The notes: generated by a model not told the origin, from the sequence alone. Shown: positions 1 to 9,037, counted from the stretch's first letter. The stretch is DNA of 49,291 bases from Piscirickettsiaceae bacterium NZ-RLO1 (GCA_001644975.1 LVCQ01000005.1:1-49291); one strand, 5' to 3'. Translations and numbers: made by a program.

Positions 1-1
1 A

Positions 2-442
2 GATGAAAGTGGTTTTGCAACAGATATGCCAAGAAAGCGAGGCTACTCCCAGAAAGGAACGCGCTGTTATGGTGTTCATAACTGGCATGAAAAGGGTCGT
101 ATTAATGTCATTGGTGCCCTATTAGGGAAGTTATTATTAACAGCCTCTTTATTTACTGGGTCAATTAATTCTGATGTGTTTTATGCATGGCTAGTTAAAG
201 ACTTATTGCCTAAATTGCCAGCACATTCAGTAATTGTTATGGATAATGCGCGCTTTCACAAACGCTCTGATATGATTGAAGCAATTGAAGAGCAAGGGCA
301 TACACTTGAGTATTTACCATCTTATAGCCCTGACCTTAACCCGATTGAGAGAAAATGGGCAGAAGCTAAAGCCATTCGAAGAAAGTATCACTGTAGTATC
401 GAAGATCTTTTTTTAAAACATCTACATTATGTCAATTTATAA
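2..442 (+). CDS. IS630-family transposase, 5'-truncated by the window edge
   Basis: This is the C-terminal part of a DDE transposase. The open frame runs in from beyond the left edge: the codons before the first internal ATG (position 26) read D-E-S-G-F-A-T-D, the region of the first catalytic Asp in IS630/Tc1-type enzymes. The second Asp lies in MDNARFH, and the Glu is in SPDLNPIERKWAEAK, the classic IS630 ending. It stops at 442 after a lysine/histidine-rich tail. The start and the left inverted repeat are outside the window, so whether the element is intact cannot be told. No host gene is recognisable between its end and 518. Confidence 0.88.
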   Translation, partial: DESGFATDMPRKRGYSQKGTRCYGVHNWHEKGRINVIGALLGKLLLTASLFTGSINSDVFYAWLVKDLLPKLPAHSVIVMDNARFHKRSDMIEAIEEQGHTLEYLPSYSPDLNPIERKWAEAKAIRRKYHCSIEDLFLKHLHYVNL

Positions 443-518
443 GGTTTTAGCTATATATGCCATCTTATACTTAAAATAACAGTACAAAATATATTTCAAA
501 ATAATAACACGCTCTCTA

Positions 519-965
519 TTATGGACCCGAATACCCTACTGCACCTTCGCTATTTTGATCTATTTCACCACTTTGCCCTGCTGCACTTTCTTCACCTATT
601 GCTCTTTCATAAACTCTTTTTCTCACTGCTGTTGTAAAATTTTCAAAAAATAAGCTTGATATTTCCATATAACCAGCACTCTCGATTTTTACTTCACAAT
701 TCAAATCATTAAAGCCAATATCGTGTAAAAATCCTATAAATGAGTGTTTATGTTTACCTGTGGCCTTGATGCAACTTTTCACATCATCCATCGTGCATAC
801 ATCATTTTCAACTTTATTCTGAAGCTCTGTTAATATTTTTAGCTCATTTTCAAAATTATGTTTTATATGTGAAAAACTATACCAGTACTTTGGCTTATTT
901 TCTCTTAGCCAAGCAATTGCCTGATTGACTGCTAAATAAAGCTTGTCTTTATCGACTGGCAACAT
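519..965 (-). CDS. Hypothetical protein, 148 aa
   Basis: I do not recognise a family. The ATG at 965 is preferred over the upstream in-frame ATG at 977 because AGGTG lies just upstream of it with normal spacing (GAGGTGTATT then ATG). The protein is soluble, without signal peptide or membrane segment. It has a charged helical N-terminal half (VDKDKLYLAVNQAIAWLREN), a cysteine-containing middle and a low-complexity Gly/Ser/Glu C-terminus. Flanking genes are a transposase fragment and a kinase-like gene, so it sits in accessory DNA. A role as an effector-type protein is only a guess from context. Confidence 0.55.
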   Translation of the reverse strand: MLPVDKDKLYLAVNQAIAWLRENKPKYWYSFSHIKHNFENELKILTELQNKVENDVCTMDDVKSCIKATGKHKHSFIGFLHDIGFNDLNCEVKIESAGYMEISSLFFENFTTAVRKRVYERAIGEESAAGQSGEIDQNSEGAVGYSGP

Positions 966-1299
966 AATACACCTCATTTTAACTTCAAATCAGCTTAACA
1001 ATGGCAACTTTTATAAAAAATAACATTTACATATAAATATCAATGACCTTTCAAAAATAATTCATATTATTAATTATAAAAAAATAATTAACTTTACATA
1101 AAAAGCGGGTTTTTACTATACCACAACTAAACTAATATTTTAAATTAATATTACTAAGTTTAAACACAGCCATACTAACAATCCACACACTTAGTAAACG
1201 GCTAAAATTACCAGGTTCCAGGTCTTAATATTTTGCATTATCAAAAATAGAATCACCCTATATAACAGTGATTTAATTATCCTAACTTAGCTTATCTTC
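966..1299. other. AT-rich intergenic stretch, no gene seen
   Basis: About 330 bases of very AT-rich sequence between two minus-strand genes. I see no convincing reading frame, RNA gene or strong terminator hairpin. It probably holds the promoter of the 148-aa gene and the 3' end of the kinase-like transcript. Confidence 0.5.
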
Positions 1300-3087
1300 T
1301 TAATTATATTCTATAAATTTTCGACTAAGACCTTGATATAACACCTGAGTACTACTATCACGAAAAAGAGTGATACATTTACTTTGACGTTTACTAAGTA
1401 AAGATTTTACCTCATGATATAAAGAAATAGCATCAGTATAATCAACATTAAAACTCCCATTTTCATCGGTTATTTTATTCCATACTGTAGCAATTCCTTT
1501 TGGAACAAAAATTACTTGTTGATTATATTTTATAGGAATACCATATTTTCTAAATTTAAAAATATTAAACCCATGTAGCTGAAAATTATTAAGCTTATTT
1601 CTTATGGTAGAATAAATATTTTTTATTTTTTTCAAACAGATATTTTTCTTATCAAATTCTATAGGATTATCAATGACGTATTGAATATGCTGTGCTTGAT
1701 TTAATCCTGCGCTATTAAGCTTTAATAATGCATATTTATTTAGCTCCATTTCATCAATTAATTCAGGCTTATTGATAATTTTTTCAACACAACCGCGTTG
1801 ACTAAGTCCTATTGTCTCTAAACGCTGATAATTTTTTTCAAACCGTTTGGGATAACTAATAACTTTTGCAACACGCTCTTCTTGATTTAAGTCAACAGAT
1901 TTTAAACGTTGATAATTTTTTTCAAATTGCTCTGGATTATAAAGGATATATCTAACATTCTTTCGAAGATCAAGACCTAAACCTTGTAAAATCTGGTAAT
2001 TTTTATCAAATCGCTCCGGGTCTTTAACTAAGACATTAACAGTTGAGTCATTACAAATATGGTGTTTTTCGAGAATTAAATAGCCTGCTAAATGAATAGC
2101 ACGATCCCCTTCTCCAGGTAGAGGCAACTTGCCACCTGAAGTATCAAATAACCCTTTAAATTTTAATGAAAGCTCTTCATGATTATAAAAGGCTCTAAAC
2201 ACTTGGCTGGCAACTAATTCACCATTAAAAACCTCACAAATCAAAGGGTCATTATTATGATAAACTTCATCTAAGCTTGCAAGCTTAGAGCCCGGCAATA
2301 TGCATACCATACGCTTAAATGCGAAAATGTCTAAATCATGATTCTTGCGTAATATAAAGTTGTTAGGCAAAGAAGACGGGCAACCATAAAAACTCTTGAG
2401 CCGATTGCCTAATTGATCACTGCAACCAAAATCAATCAAGCTAACTTTATCGTCCATCACACAATAATTCTTAGCTTTAACATCAAGATGAGCTCGTTTT
2501 ATCCCTTTTTTAGAATGATCACCTTTATGAAAACTATTCAGCGCTCGGGCTGAATTAATTAATAAATCAAATATCCTTTGCCGATCAAACTCAACACTCA
2601 GCTCATCTTCTAAATTCCAACCTTTGTATTTATAAAATAAAATAAGTTTATCTTTTGTTTCAACAAAGCCTTTACCACAATCCAGATCAGTAATAATTTC
2701 ACCTTCATTCTGGTAAATTTTCCTGGTATAGTTAATATCCACTCCGAGAACATTAAAATCATCTGGAACACTATTTTTGCTAAATTCCTTACAAATATAC
2801 TGCTCATTCTCTTGCTTATTACAGCAAAAATAAATATCAGTTGAATTTCCACCATTACTTATAGCTTCATTTTCTTTCACAAAAATATCTTTATCCCGGC
2901 CAGAGGCTCTAATATAGCTGTGAGTTAATACGATCTCTTTTGCTGTTAATGGATCTTCTAATTTCATCCCCAAGCTCAACTCTGAGCCTGGGACAAGATC
3001 TAAATATTTTTCAATAACTCGCCACTCTGCGGCTTTCTGCTCTTCTGCTGTCCTATTTGCTTGAGAATTCCATACAACGTTTGGCAT
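1300..3087 (-). CDS. Protein kinase-like protein with 28-residue C-terminal repeats (candidate effector)
   Basis: A 595-residue protein. Around residue 200 it has H-L-D-V-K-A-K-N, matching the kinase catalytic loop HxDxKxxN. About a dozen residues later comes L-I-D-F-G-C, the DFG metal-binding motif, followed by HDLDIFAF, which resembles the alpha-F Asp region. The lysine in ICKEF (about residue 100) could be the ATP-binding Lys; no clear glycine-rich loop is visible. The C-terminal half carries at least three 28-residue repeats beginning F-(D/E)-K-N-Y-Q-x-L and ending with a proline, with weaker copies after them. The ATG at 3087 follows TTAGGAAGTG; a GTG codon sits one codon upstream. No signal peptide. 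Eukaryotic-type kinases with repeat tails are common among effectors of intracellular gammaproteobacteria; translocation here is inference. Confidence 0.7.
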   Translation of the reverse strand: MPNVVWNSQANRTAEEQKAAEWRVIEKYLDLVPGSELSLGMKLEDPLTAKEIVLTHSYIRASGRDKDIFVKENEAISNGGNSTDIYFCCNKQENEQYICKEFSKNSVPDDFNVLGVDINYTRKIYQNEGEIITDLDCGKGFVETKDKLILFYKYKGWNLEDELSVEFDRQRIFDLLINSARALNSFHKGDHSKKGIKRAHLDVKAKNYCVMDDKVSLIDFGCSDQLGNRLKSFYGCPSSLPNNFILRKNHDLDIFAFKRMVCILPGSKLASLDEVYHNNDPLICEVFNGELVASQVFRAFYNHEELSLKFKGLFDTSGGKLPLPGEGDRAIHLAGYLILEKHHICNDSTVNVLVKDPERFDKNYQILQGLGLDLRKNVRYILYNPEQFEKNYQRLKSVDLNQEERVAKVISYPKRFEKNYQRLETIGLSQRGCVEKIINKPELIDEMELNKYALLKLNSAGLNQAQHIQYVIDNPIEFDKKNICLKKIKNIYSTIRNKLNNFQLHGFNIFKFRKYGIPIKYNQQVIFVPKGIATVWNKITDENGSFNVDYTDAISLYHEVKSLLSKRQSKCITLFRDSSTQVLYQGLSRKFIEYN

Positions 3088-3153
3088 CACTTCCTAACCT
3101 AATCTTTCTAATTTTGAAGCTCTTAACCACCTTTACTAGGCCCCGTTGACATT

Positions 3154-4202
3154 TCACCTTAGCCATAAGATGGTGCTTGCAATTTTCAAAAAGGATAAAT
3201 ATCTGCAAGCTCTTTTTTCAAAACGTGAAAAAACCCTTCTAAATTGCTTTAACTTGCCAATGCAACACTCTACCAAGTGCCTTTCTTTGTAAACATGCTG
3301 ATCATGGTAAAATTTATTAGCCCTATTTGATTTAGAAGGAATAACACATTTAGAGCCCTTATTAGTAATCAGCTCTCTTATTTTTATGTCATCATAAGCT
3401 TTATCAGCAATAATTTGATCAAACCTTATTGAAGTGAGTAATCCCAATGCCTGAGGAGCATCATGTGCTTGCCCTCGTGTCAGTACAAAATCTATAGGAT
3501 AACCCAATCCCTCAGTTAAAACATGGACTTTTGTACTGAAGCCTCCACAACCGTAAGCGTCGCTACCTCGGTAGGTATTTTGCACATCCAATGATGCAAA
3601 ATCGCCGAGCAAAACGCGACGACTATAAACCCTCGGCTGCCCTCGTCACAGGGCATTACGTGCCTTGAATCGGCCACTACATACCCTGCTCTCAAATGGC
3701 GCTACGGCTCGTAAAGATTTTTAGACACTCGTTACGCTTGCTACAGACCTTACGCTCTTCCGCAACTCCGCTCTGCTAAAAATCCTCACCTACCTCGGCC
3801 TACTCACCCCGTGCTTTGCACTCCTTGGCTCGCAGCGTACGATCTAAAGCTTGGTTAATCCCTTTATCTTTTTTTATATCCTGCAGAACAAGCATGAGCT
3901 CGAACCACTGTTGAATCAATCATGCCTGAATCTAGTTCAGGTGTTTGCACAGATATAAAAAGAGCATCCCAAACGCCTCTGCTACTCCAACGGCTAAACC
4001 GTTTATAAACACTATTCCAATATCCATAATGTTCCGGTAGGTAACGCCATTGAGAGCCCGTACGGAGAATCCATATAACGGCTTCGATAAATAAACGACA
4101 CTTTCTTTCTGAGCCACAGTAAATGCCTGGGAAGTCTTTTAAGAATAAATAAATTTCGTCCCACTGCTTTTGTTCTAATAATTTTGGCATCATTGCTTCC
4201 AA
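3154..4202 (-). pseudogene. IS5/IS427 transposase (two-frame), split by repeat copy 1
   Basis: The N-terminal frame (4202 to 3864) has the usual IS5 features: an N-terminal helical region, GSQWRYLPEHYG, and an Asp in SGMIDSTVVRAHACSAGYKK. The C-terminal frame holds [17 protein letters not shown], the Asp of IADKAYD, and the Glu region VECCIGKLKQFRRVFSRFEK. The two frames meet at a run of seven A's on the coding strand (T's at 3869-3875), where a -1 slip gives KKDKGINQALD. That is the programmed frameshift layout known for this group. Repeat copy 1 lies antisense inside the gene at 3552-3837. Removing exactly those 286 bp joins ...QALDR to SCGGFSTK in frame, so the interruption is a clean insertion. 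Confidence 0.85.
3552..3837 (+). repeat. 286-bp interspersed repeat, copy 1 (inside a transposase gene)
   Basis: Begins CGTAAGCGTCGCTACCTCGG and ends GGCTCGCAGCG, like the copies at 11901, 23674, 47862 and 49006. It differs from the copy at 11901 by one base (C at 3755, within a short stem). The flanks, CCACAAC on the left and TACGATC on the right, show no target duplication. Joined directly they restore the IS5 transposase reading frame. The repeat is richer in G+C than its surroundings and has no credible protein-coding frame. Confidence 0.93.
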
Positions 4203-4251
4203 GCAAAATACTACTTATTCTCATGAGTTATATGGAAATGTCAACGGAGCC

Positions 4252-4558
4252 TAAGGCTAACAAAATAAAAAACAAAAAAACCCAGCATTATCATTGCATG
4301 AAAAAGAAATCAAACCATACCTAAGAATGAATGATATTTTTATGTAATCACTTGATTTTGTTAGCTCTATCTCACTTTAAGTGCCTCTAAGCCTAAGCAG
4401 ACTGAATAATATCAGCTCAAAAAGCCCAACGATTATTACAATAATATAAAAACAGCGCATAAATGCATTAATGCTAAACACTCAGGTAAATAAATAAAAT
4501 AATTATTTATTTTAATTAATAAAAACAACTAACTAATAAAAGAAAGACGAAAAGAGAA
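4252..4558. other. AT-rich intergenic stretch, no gene seen
   Basis: About 300 AT-rich bases between the IS5-type element and the terminator of the transporter operon. I see no credible reading frame and no structured element in it. Confidence 0.5.
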
Positions 4559-4594
4559 CAAAAAAAAGCCCTGTATAAAAGAGGGTTACAGGGC
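4559..4594 (-). terminator. Rho-independent terminator of the KimA-like operon
   Basis: A perfect 8-bp stem, GCCCTGTA paired with TACAGGGC (4568-4594). On the minus strand it is followed directly by a run of eight T's (A's at 4560-4567). It ends the minus-strand transcript of the transporter gene and the small gene behind it. Confidence 0.85.
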
Positions 4595-4601
4595 AAGTCA
4601 A

Positions 4602-4709
4602 TTAATGTATTCGGCTTGGGGAATCCGAATACAGTTTCTCCGCTTTAAGGGAGGGAAAAAGCGGAGCCGTGATGCGCCCACGTACTAAGTAAGACAACAT
4701 CTTAAACAT
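4602..4709 (-). CDS. Small protein of 35 aa downstream of the transporter gene
   Basis: A short minus-strand frame starts at the ATG at 4709, begins MFKMLSYLVRGRITAPLF and ends LYSDSPSRIH before TAA at 4602. AGCAGGTGAACTT lies immediately upstream, an excellent ribosome-binding site with correct spacing. The gene is 30 bases after the transporter stop codon and just before the shared terminator, so the two are probably co-transcribed. The peptide is basic and amphipathic rather than plainly transmembrane. The DNA also contains two perfect 9-bp inverted repeats (4606-4633 and about 4638-4665), so an additional RNA-level role is possible. I do not recognise the family. Confidence 0.5.
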   Translation of the reverse strand: MFKMLSYLVRGRITAPLFPSLKAEKLYSDSPSRIH

Positions 4710-4739
4710 AAGTTCACCTGCTATCTTCAATTTAATGAT

Positions 4740-6623
4740 TTAATGCTCCAAACGATAAGGTACACCAACAAAAACACGCGTTGAGCCATAACGAGTAATC
4801 GGGTTATACATCAACGCAGCTCTTAATAGCATCGCTTTACGATTATGTAAGAAATGATGCCACCAGCGTGTTGGCACCGCCTCTGGAATCACAATCACCG
4901 CGCAGCCACGCTCAGGCTCTCGTAGATCAACCCGTTTGATATAACGCAATAAAGGGCTAATGGTCGCTCGATAAGGCGAATCTAATACAACTAAGCGCTC
5001 TGGAATCTGCAACTCCTTCCAGTCCTCTTTAAGCTTATCAATGCGCTCGCCATTATCATGATCATGCGTATCCACCACCACAGCCGTCACATCATCAGAC
5101 AAACTGCGCGCAAAGTGCAAAGCCATCATCGTGCCACGGTGTAATTTGGAAATTGGTACGATTACCTTCAATAAGGGGTCATCATAACTTAACAGATTAT
5201 CATCATAAATATTCTCAACCGCAAGCTCCTGATCTACCTCGCGATAATGAGAGTGTACTTTATAAAATAAGTATAATAATAACGGTGCAATTAAAAAGAC
5301 CACCCAAGCGCCACTGGTGAATTTACTTTCGGCGATAACAATAAAAGCAATACTGGTCGTGATACAGCCAACGATACTCACCCCACTCTTCCATAACCAA
5401 CCGTTTAAACGACGTTTGATAAAGTAACGTGCCACCCCAGCTTGCGATAAACTAAAGGCCAAGAACACCCCAATAGAGTACAAAGGAATTAAACTGTGTG
5501 TATTCGCTTGAAACGCAACCACCAAAACTATGGCAATAATCGCTAGCATGATAATCCCATTCGAATAAGCTAACCGATCACCAATATTGCGCAGCTGACG
5601 GGGTAAATAGTTATGTTCAGCCAGTACCGAAGCCAAGCGCGGAAAGCCTGAAAATGAAGTATTCGCCGCAAGTAATAAAATCAACGCTGTCGCAACCTGT
5701 AAGGCATAATACAAACCAATGCCTATCACACCCTCACCAAAGACTAAATGCGCGATTTGTGATAATACACTTTGTGTGTGATTAGGGTAAATATGTAAGC
5801 TATCAGCAAGCACGGTCACCCCTAAAAACATTGTCATTAAAATCAAAGCCATTGCCATTAAGGTCCGATTCGCATTTTTTGCGCACGGTGTTTTAAACAC
5901 TTGCACCCCATTAGATACAGCTTCTATGCCGGTCAATGCTGAACAACCTGATGAAAATGCCCGTAAAATTAAGATAATGCCTATCGAACTGGCTTCAAAA
6001 CCACCGACAGGAATCGGGTTGAAACTCACGAAGTCATGATGAAAGCCATTGAATAAACGCAACAGCCCTATAACAATTAAAAGATAAATCAAACCAATAA
6101 AAATATAGGTCGGTGCAGCGAATATCCCAGCAGTCTCATGCAAACCACGTAAATTCAGCCAAGTGATAATAATAATCGCAAAGACACTTAAAGCCACGGC
6201 ATGTGGCATCAGCTCAGGAAAGGCTGAGGTCATCGCCCGTATCCCAGCAGATACACTAACAGCCACGGTTAGGATATAGTCAATAATTAAGGCCGCAGCA
6301 GCTAATAACCCCGCACGATTGCCTAAATTTTCTTTAGCCACCGCAAAGGCCCCACCACCATTTGGATACGCCGTAATCGTCTGCCGATAAGATGCACCAA
6401 CAATTAAAATGAGTAAACAAATCGCCAAACTAATCGGCAAAGTAAAACTAAATGCAGCAGACCCTGCAATCATCAATGCGCCTAAAATCTCTTCAGTCGC
6501 ATAAGCAATTGAAGATAAAGCATCCGATGAAAAAATCGCCAGCGCCATTTTTTTACTCAGGCGCACATCCGCCATTTTTTCTGTAGACAGCGGTGCACCA
6601 AATAACAAACGACGCAGCTTCAT
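4740..6623 (-). CDS. APC-superfamily permease, KimA-like (probable potassium transporter)
   Basis: A protein of about 627 residues. Its N-terminal signature KMALAIFSSDALSSIAYATE closely resembles the KimA (YdaO) branch of the APC superfamily, whose studied members take up K+ with protons. About twelve hydrophobic segments follow, then a cytoplasmic C-terminal domain starting near LLKVIVPISKLHRGTMMALH, as in KimA. The length (KimA is about 600) and domain order fit; amino acid transport is the alternative. The ATG at 6623 is chosen; an in-frame GTG at 6635 is also possible and neither has a strong ribosome-binding site. It lies downstream of zapE on the same strand and ahead of a small gene and terminator. 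Confidence 0.8.
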   Translation of the reverse strand: MKLRRLLFGAPLSTEKMADVRLSKKMALAIFSSDALSSIAYATEEILGALMIAGSAAFSFTLPISLAICLLILIVGASYRQTITAYPNGGGAFAVAKENLGNRAGLLAAAALIIDYILTVAVSVSAGIRAMTSAFPELMPHAVALSVFAIIIITWLNLRGLHETAGIFAAPTYIFIGLIYLLIVIGLLRLFNGFHHDFVSFNPIPVGGFEASSIGIILILRAFSSGCSALTGIEAVSNGVQVFKTPCAKNANRTLMAMALILMTMFLGVTVLADSLHIYPNHTQSVLSQIAHLVFGEGVIGIGLYYALQVATALILLLAANTSFSGFPRLASVLAEHNYLPRQLRNIGDRLAYSNGIIMLAIIAIVLVVAFQANTHSLIPLYSIGVFLAFSLSQAGVARYFIKRRLNGWLWKSGVSIVGCITTSIAFIVIAESKFTSGAWVVFLIAPLLLYLFYKVHSHYREVDQELAVENIYDDNLLSYDDPLLKVIVPISKLHRGTMMALHFARSLSDDVTAVVVDTHDHDNGERIDKLKEDWKELQIPERLVVLDSPYRATISPLLRYIKRVDLREPERGCAVIVIPEAVPTRWWHHFLHNRKAMLLRAALMYNPITRYGSTRVFVGVPYRLEH

Positions 6624-6674
6624 CTTAACTCTCACATCAATTAATATTAAATTTATTACATTAAATCTCAGAAT

Positions 6675-7757
6675 CTAAGGCCGATGCGCCTCAGTTAGAT
6701 ATTCTTGGGATTGCATTTCTTGCAGGCGGCTTACGGTCCGGTGAAATTCAAACTCTAGACGCTCACCTTGATATAGACTCAACATATCAACCACAGCTGA
6801 CAAAATTAGCTTAACCTTACGATCGTAAAACTCATCAACTAAGTGAATAAAGCGCCGTGCTGCATCTTCATTATTATCATTAAAAACAGGCACATCACTG
6901 ACAAGCACCGTATGAAATTGCCTTGCTAGCTCGATATAGTCTGCCGCACTGCGAGGGCTATTACACAATGCCTGAAAATCAAACCAAGCAGTATCTTCTG
7001 CTGTACAGATCACCGGAATAGCCCGATCAAAAATTTCGATGGGAACATGATGAGTTTTAACATGCGCTGCAAGCTGAGCAAAGCAATGCGATAACGCCGT
7101 ATGGTCACCGAGTACTGTAATATGGTACATCTTAGCTTCAGTCAACGCTCTTAAACGGTAGTCCTGCTCACTAGCTAACTCTAAGGTATCACAATACTGC
7201 TCTAATAAGGCAATCGCAGGTAAAAATGACGCACGTTGTAAGCCATCTTCATACAAGCGCTTAGGCGGAATATTTGATGTTGCCACCAAGCTCACACCCT
7301 GTGCAAACAAACCCTTAAGCAATCCTGCCAAAATCATCGCATCACCAATATCCGCGACGAAAAACTCATCAAAACATAGTACTTTTGTCTCTTTGGCCCA
7401 TTGGTTAGCCACCAAGCTTAACGGGTCTCTATGCCCCTTAAACGTATTTAAATCCGCATGGACTTGTTGCATAAAGCGATGAAAGTGTAAGCGCTTTTTT
7501 TTATCACAGGCCACATGCTGATAAAACACATCCATTAAATACGTTTTACCCCGGCCCACATCACCCCAAATATACAGTCCCTTAACAGGCTGCGGGCCTT
7601 GACCACGGGAAAACCAACGCTTTAACAAGTTGCTATTTTGTTGATCATTAACAAATTGGCCTGCTAGCAACGCCAAACGCTTAATCACTAGCTCTTGCGC
7701 CGGATCATAAATTAACCCCGTGTTCAGGTCATGCTGATAGCGTTCTAATATATCCAT
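6675..7757 (-). CDS. zapE: Cell division ATPase ZapE (AFG1-like)
   Basis: A 360-residue P-loop ATPase of the AFG1/ZapE family, which acts at the Z-ring and destabilises FtsZ polymers in E. coli. The Walker A motif GDVGRGKT is at residues 65-72. VLCFDEFFVADIGDAMIL is the Walker B region with the family's FDEF. FDRAIPV and the C-terminal ARRFIHLVDEFYDR block are also typical of the family. The length is normal. It is divergent from zapG and degQ nearby, as in E. coli, although a hydrolase gene lies between them here. Confidence 0.93.
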   Translation of the reverse strand: MDILERYQHDLNTGLIYDPAQELVIKRLALLAGQFVNDQQNSNLLKRWFSRGQGPQPVKGLYIWGDVGRGKTYLMDVFYQHVACDKKKRLHFHRFMQQVHADLNTFKGHRDPLSLVANQWAKETKVLCFDEFFVADIGDAMILAGLLKGLFAQGVSLVATSNIPPKRLYEDGLQRASFLPAIALLEQYCDTLELASEQDYRLRALTEAKMYHITVLGDHTALSHCFAQLAAHVKTHHVPIEIFDRAIPVICTAEDTAWFDFQALCNSPRSAADYIELARQFHTVLVSDVPVFNDNNEDAARRFIHLVDEFYDRKVKLILSAVVDMLSLYQGERLEFEFHRTVSRLQEMQSQEYLTEAHRP

Positions 7758-7792
7758 GATCTAACTTTAGCTAACTTTGATTAGAATTAATT

Positions 7793-8443
7793 TTAGAGTG
7801 AGGAAAAATAATGCTGCTCTATCACCTGGCGCAAATCCACCAGGCGGCCATGAAAAAAGTGACCCGCTTCTTCAAAACGCTTAATTTGCGGCGGCTGTGC
7901 TAATTTTTCTGCCCAAGCCAATACTGCCTCGGCAGCCACCACTTCATCGACCATCCCTTGAATCAGGAAGATAGGGCAATTTGGCTCTACTTCGCTGTCA
8001 AAGTCAAAATTAACCACCGCCGGAGCCACAAGCAGTAATCGCTTGGCATTAAAACGACTGGCTCCACGATAAGCAACATAACCTCCAAAGGAGAAACCTG
8101 CCAACCAAATTTCATGATCAGGCTGCTGCTCTTTGACCCAGTCAATCACCGCGGCTAAATCAGCGGTTTCACCCATGCCATGGCTATATTCTCCAGCACT
8201 GTGCCCCACACCACGGAAATTAAACCGAACAGCATATAACCCCTGCTGCTTAAATGTCCGTGCTAAGGTGTGTACGACCTTATTATGCAAGGTTCCTTCA
8301 AACAATGGGTGAGGGTGGCAAATCACTACGGTGACTTTCTGCTGCTGACTGGGTTCGCTTACTTTAGGTATGGACACCGCCAACTCAAGCACTCCACAAG
8401 GCCCTGATATTTCTAAACTTCCATCACGCTCGGGAAAACCCAC
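7793..8443 (-). CDS. Alpha/beta hydrolase (serine hydrolase-like)
   Basis: An alpha/beta-hydrolase fold protein. It has VICHPHPLFEGTLHNKVVHT near the N-terminus, RFNFRGVGHSAG, the nucleophile elbow G-F-S-F-G-G-Y, an Asp region FLIQGMVDEVV, and the final His in EEAGHFFHGRL. This fits the short bacterial family often annotated as CocE/NonD-like or dienelactone hydrolase-like; the substrate is unknown. The GTG at 8443 is preferred because AGAGGGGTGGCT precedes it. A longer frame reaches 8533, but its extra N-terminus is unlike a hydrolase. It ends 35 bases before zapE on the same strand, so the two may be co-transcribed. Confidence 0.82.
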   Translation of the reverse strand: MGFPERDGSLEISGPCGVLELAVSIPKVSEPSQQQKVTVVICHPHPLFEGTLHNKVVHTLARTFKQQGLYAVRFNFRGVGHSAGEYSHGMGETADLAAVIDWVKEQQPDHEIWLAGFSFGGYVAYRGASRFNAKRLLLVAPAVVNFDFDSEVEPNCPIFLIQGMVDEVVAAEAVLAWAEKLAQPPQIKRFEEAGHFFHGRLVDLRQVIEQHYFSSL

Positions 8444-8665
8444 AGCCACCCCTCTCACACTTATCTTAGAATAAACACAAGGGCGGATTCTCGCATGTTT
8501 TACTATAAATGCCAAGACGATAAAACCAGTCAAAACATAAAATCTACTTTACAAACCCAAGTAATCCAACAGACAATAGAGGGTGAAAGAATAATATTCA
8601 TCGCATTATACTTAATACGATTAATTTTAGATTGTGTAGTAATTTATTAAGAGGAGACCCTGTAG

Positions 8666-9037
8666 ATGTACTTTGCTGCCATTGGCCTTATAGCGCTTAT
8701 TATCGGTCTTGTCATTGGCTATTGGTGGGGACGACGTCAAGCACCGCAAAAACCAAATCAACTGGCATTAGAATTACAAAATAAGGCAGAAGCCTATGAA
8801 ATCTACCAACAAACAGTTGAAGAGCATTTAAATACCGCCGCTGACCTTGCCACCGTCCTCGCACAAACGCAACAAGAACTCAGCGAACATATTGCGCAAA
8901 GCTTAGAAAGCCTGAGTCAACGTGGAGTGCTACCACCACCGTATGCAGAAAGCGCGGCGACCTTAAAACAAGCGAAAAAACAGCAACAGCAAGCAACAAA
9001 ATCAACGGAACAGCCTCCTAGAGACTATGCCACTTAA
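8666..9037 (+). CDS. zapG: Inner-membrane protein ZapG (YhcB, DUF1043)
   Basis: A 123-residue protein with a single N-terminal membrane segment (FAAIGLIALIIGLVIGYWWG), a basic stop-transfer stretch and a long predicted coiled coil rich in Gln, Glu and Ala. This is the architecture of ZapG/YhcB, an envelope protein linked to cell division. The C-terminal PPPYAESA segment and the basic/Gln tail are typical. GAGGAG precedes the ATG. The zapE / zapG-degQ arrangement matches E. coli, which supports the identification. Confidence 0.88.
   Translation: MYFAAIGLIALIIGLVIGYWWGRRQAPQKPNQLALELQNKAEAYEIYQQTVEEHLNTAADLATVLAQTQQELSEHIAQSLESLSQRGVLPPPYAESAATLKQAKKQQQQATKSTEQPPRDYAT

Larger units (their letters stand above)
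3139..4251 (-). mobile_element. IS5-family (IS427-like) insertion sequence, interrupted by the 286-bp repeat
   Basis: The element is bounded by near-perfect 16-bp terminal inverted repeats: GGCCCCGTTGACATTT at 3139-3154 and its complement (one mismatch) at 4236-4251. A TA dinucleotide lies directly outside both ends, which fits the short TA target duplication of the IS427 group. Without the inserted repeat (3552-3837) the element would be 827 bp, a normal size for this group. The transposase lies on the minus strand and is broken, so the copy is immobile unless supplied in trans. Confidence 0.85.

Noticed and set aside
3545-3845. CGTA at both ends of copies 1 and 3 as a target-site duplication
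   Set aside because: The left CGTA belongs to the constant end of all six copies, and the other copies have ACTG, AAGT or GTAG on the right. Frame-restoring deletions show no duplicated bases.
3932-4224. Short frames inside the IS5-type element on other reading frames
   Set aside because: They overlap the recognised transposase frames and have no start signals or family resemblance.
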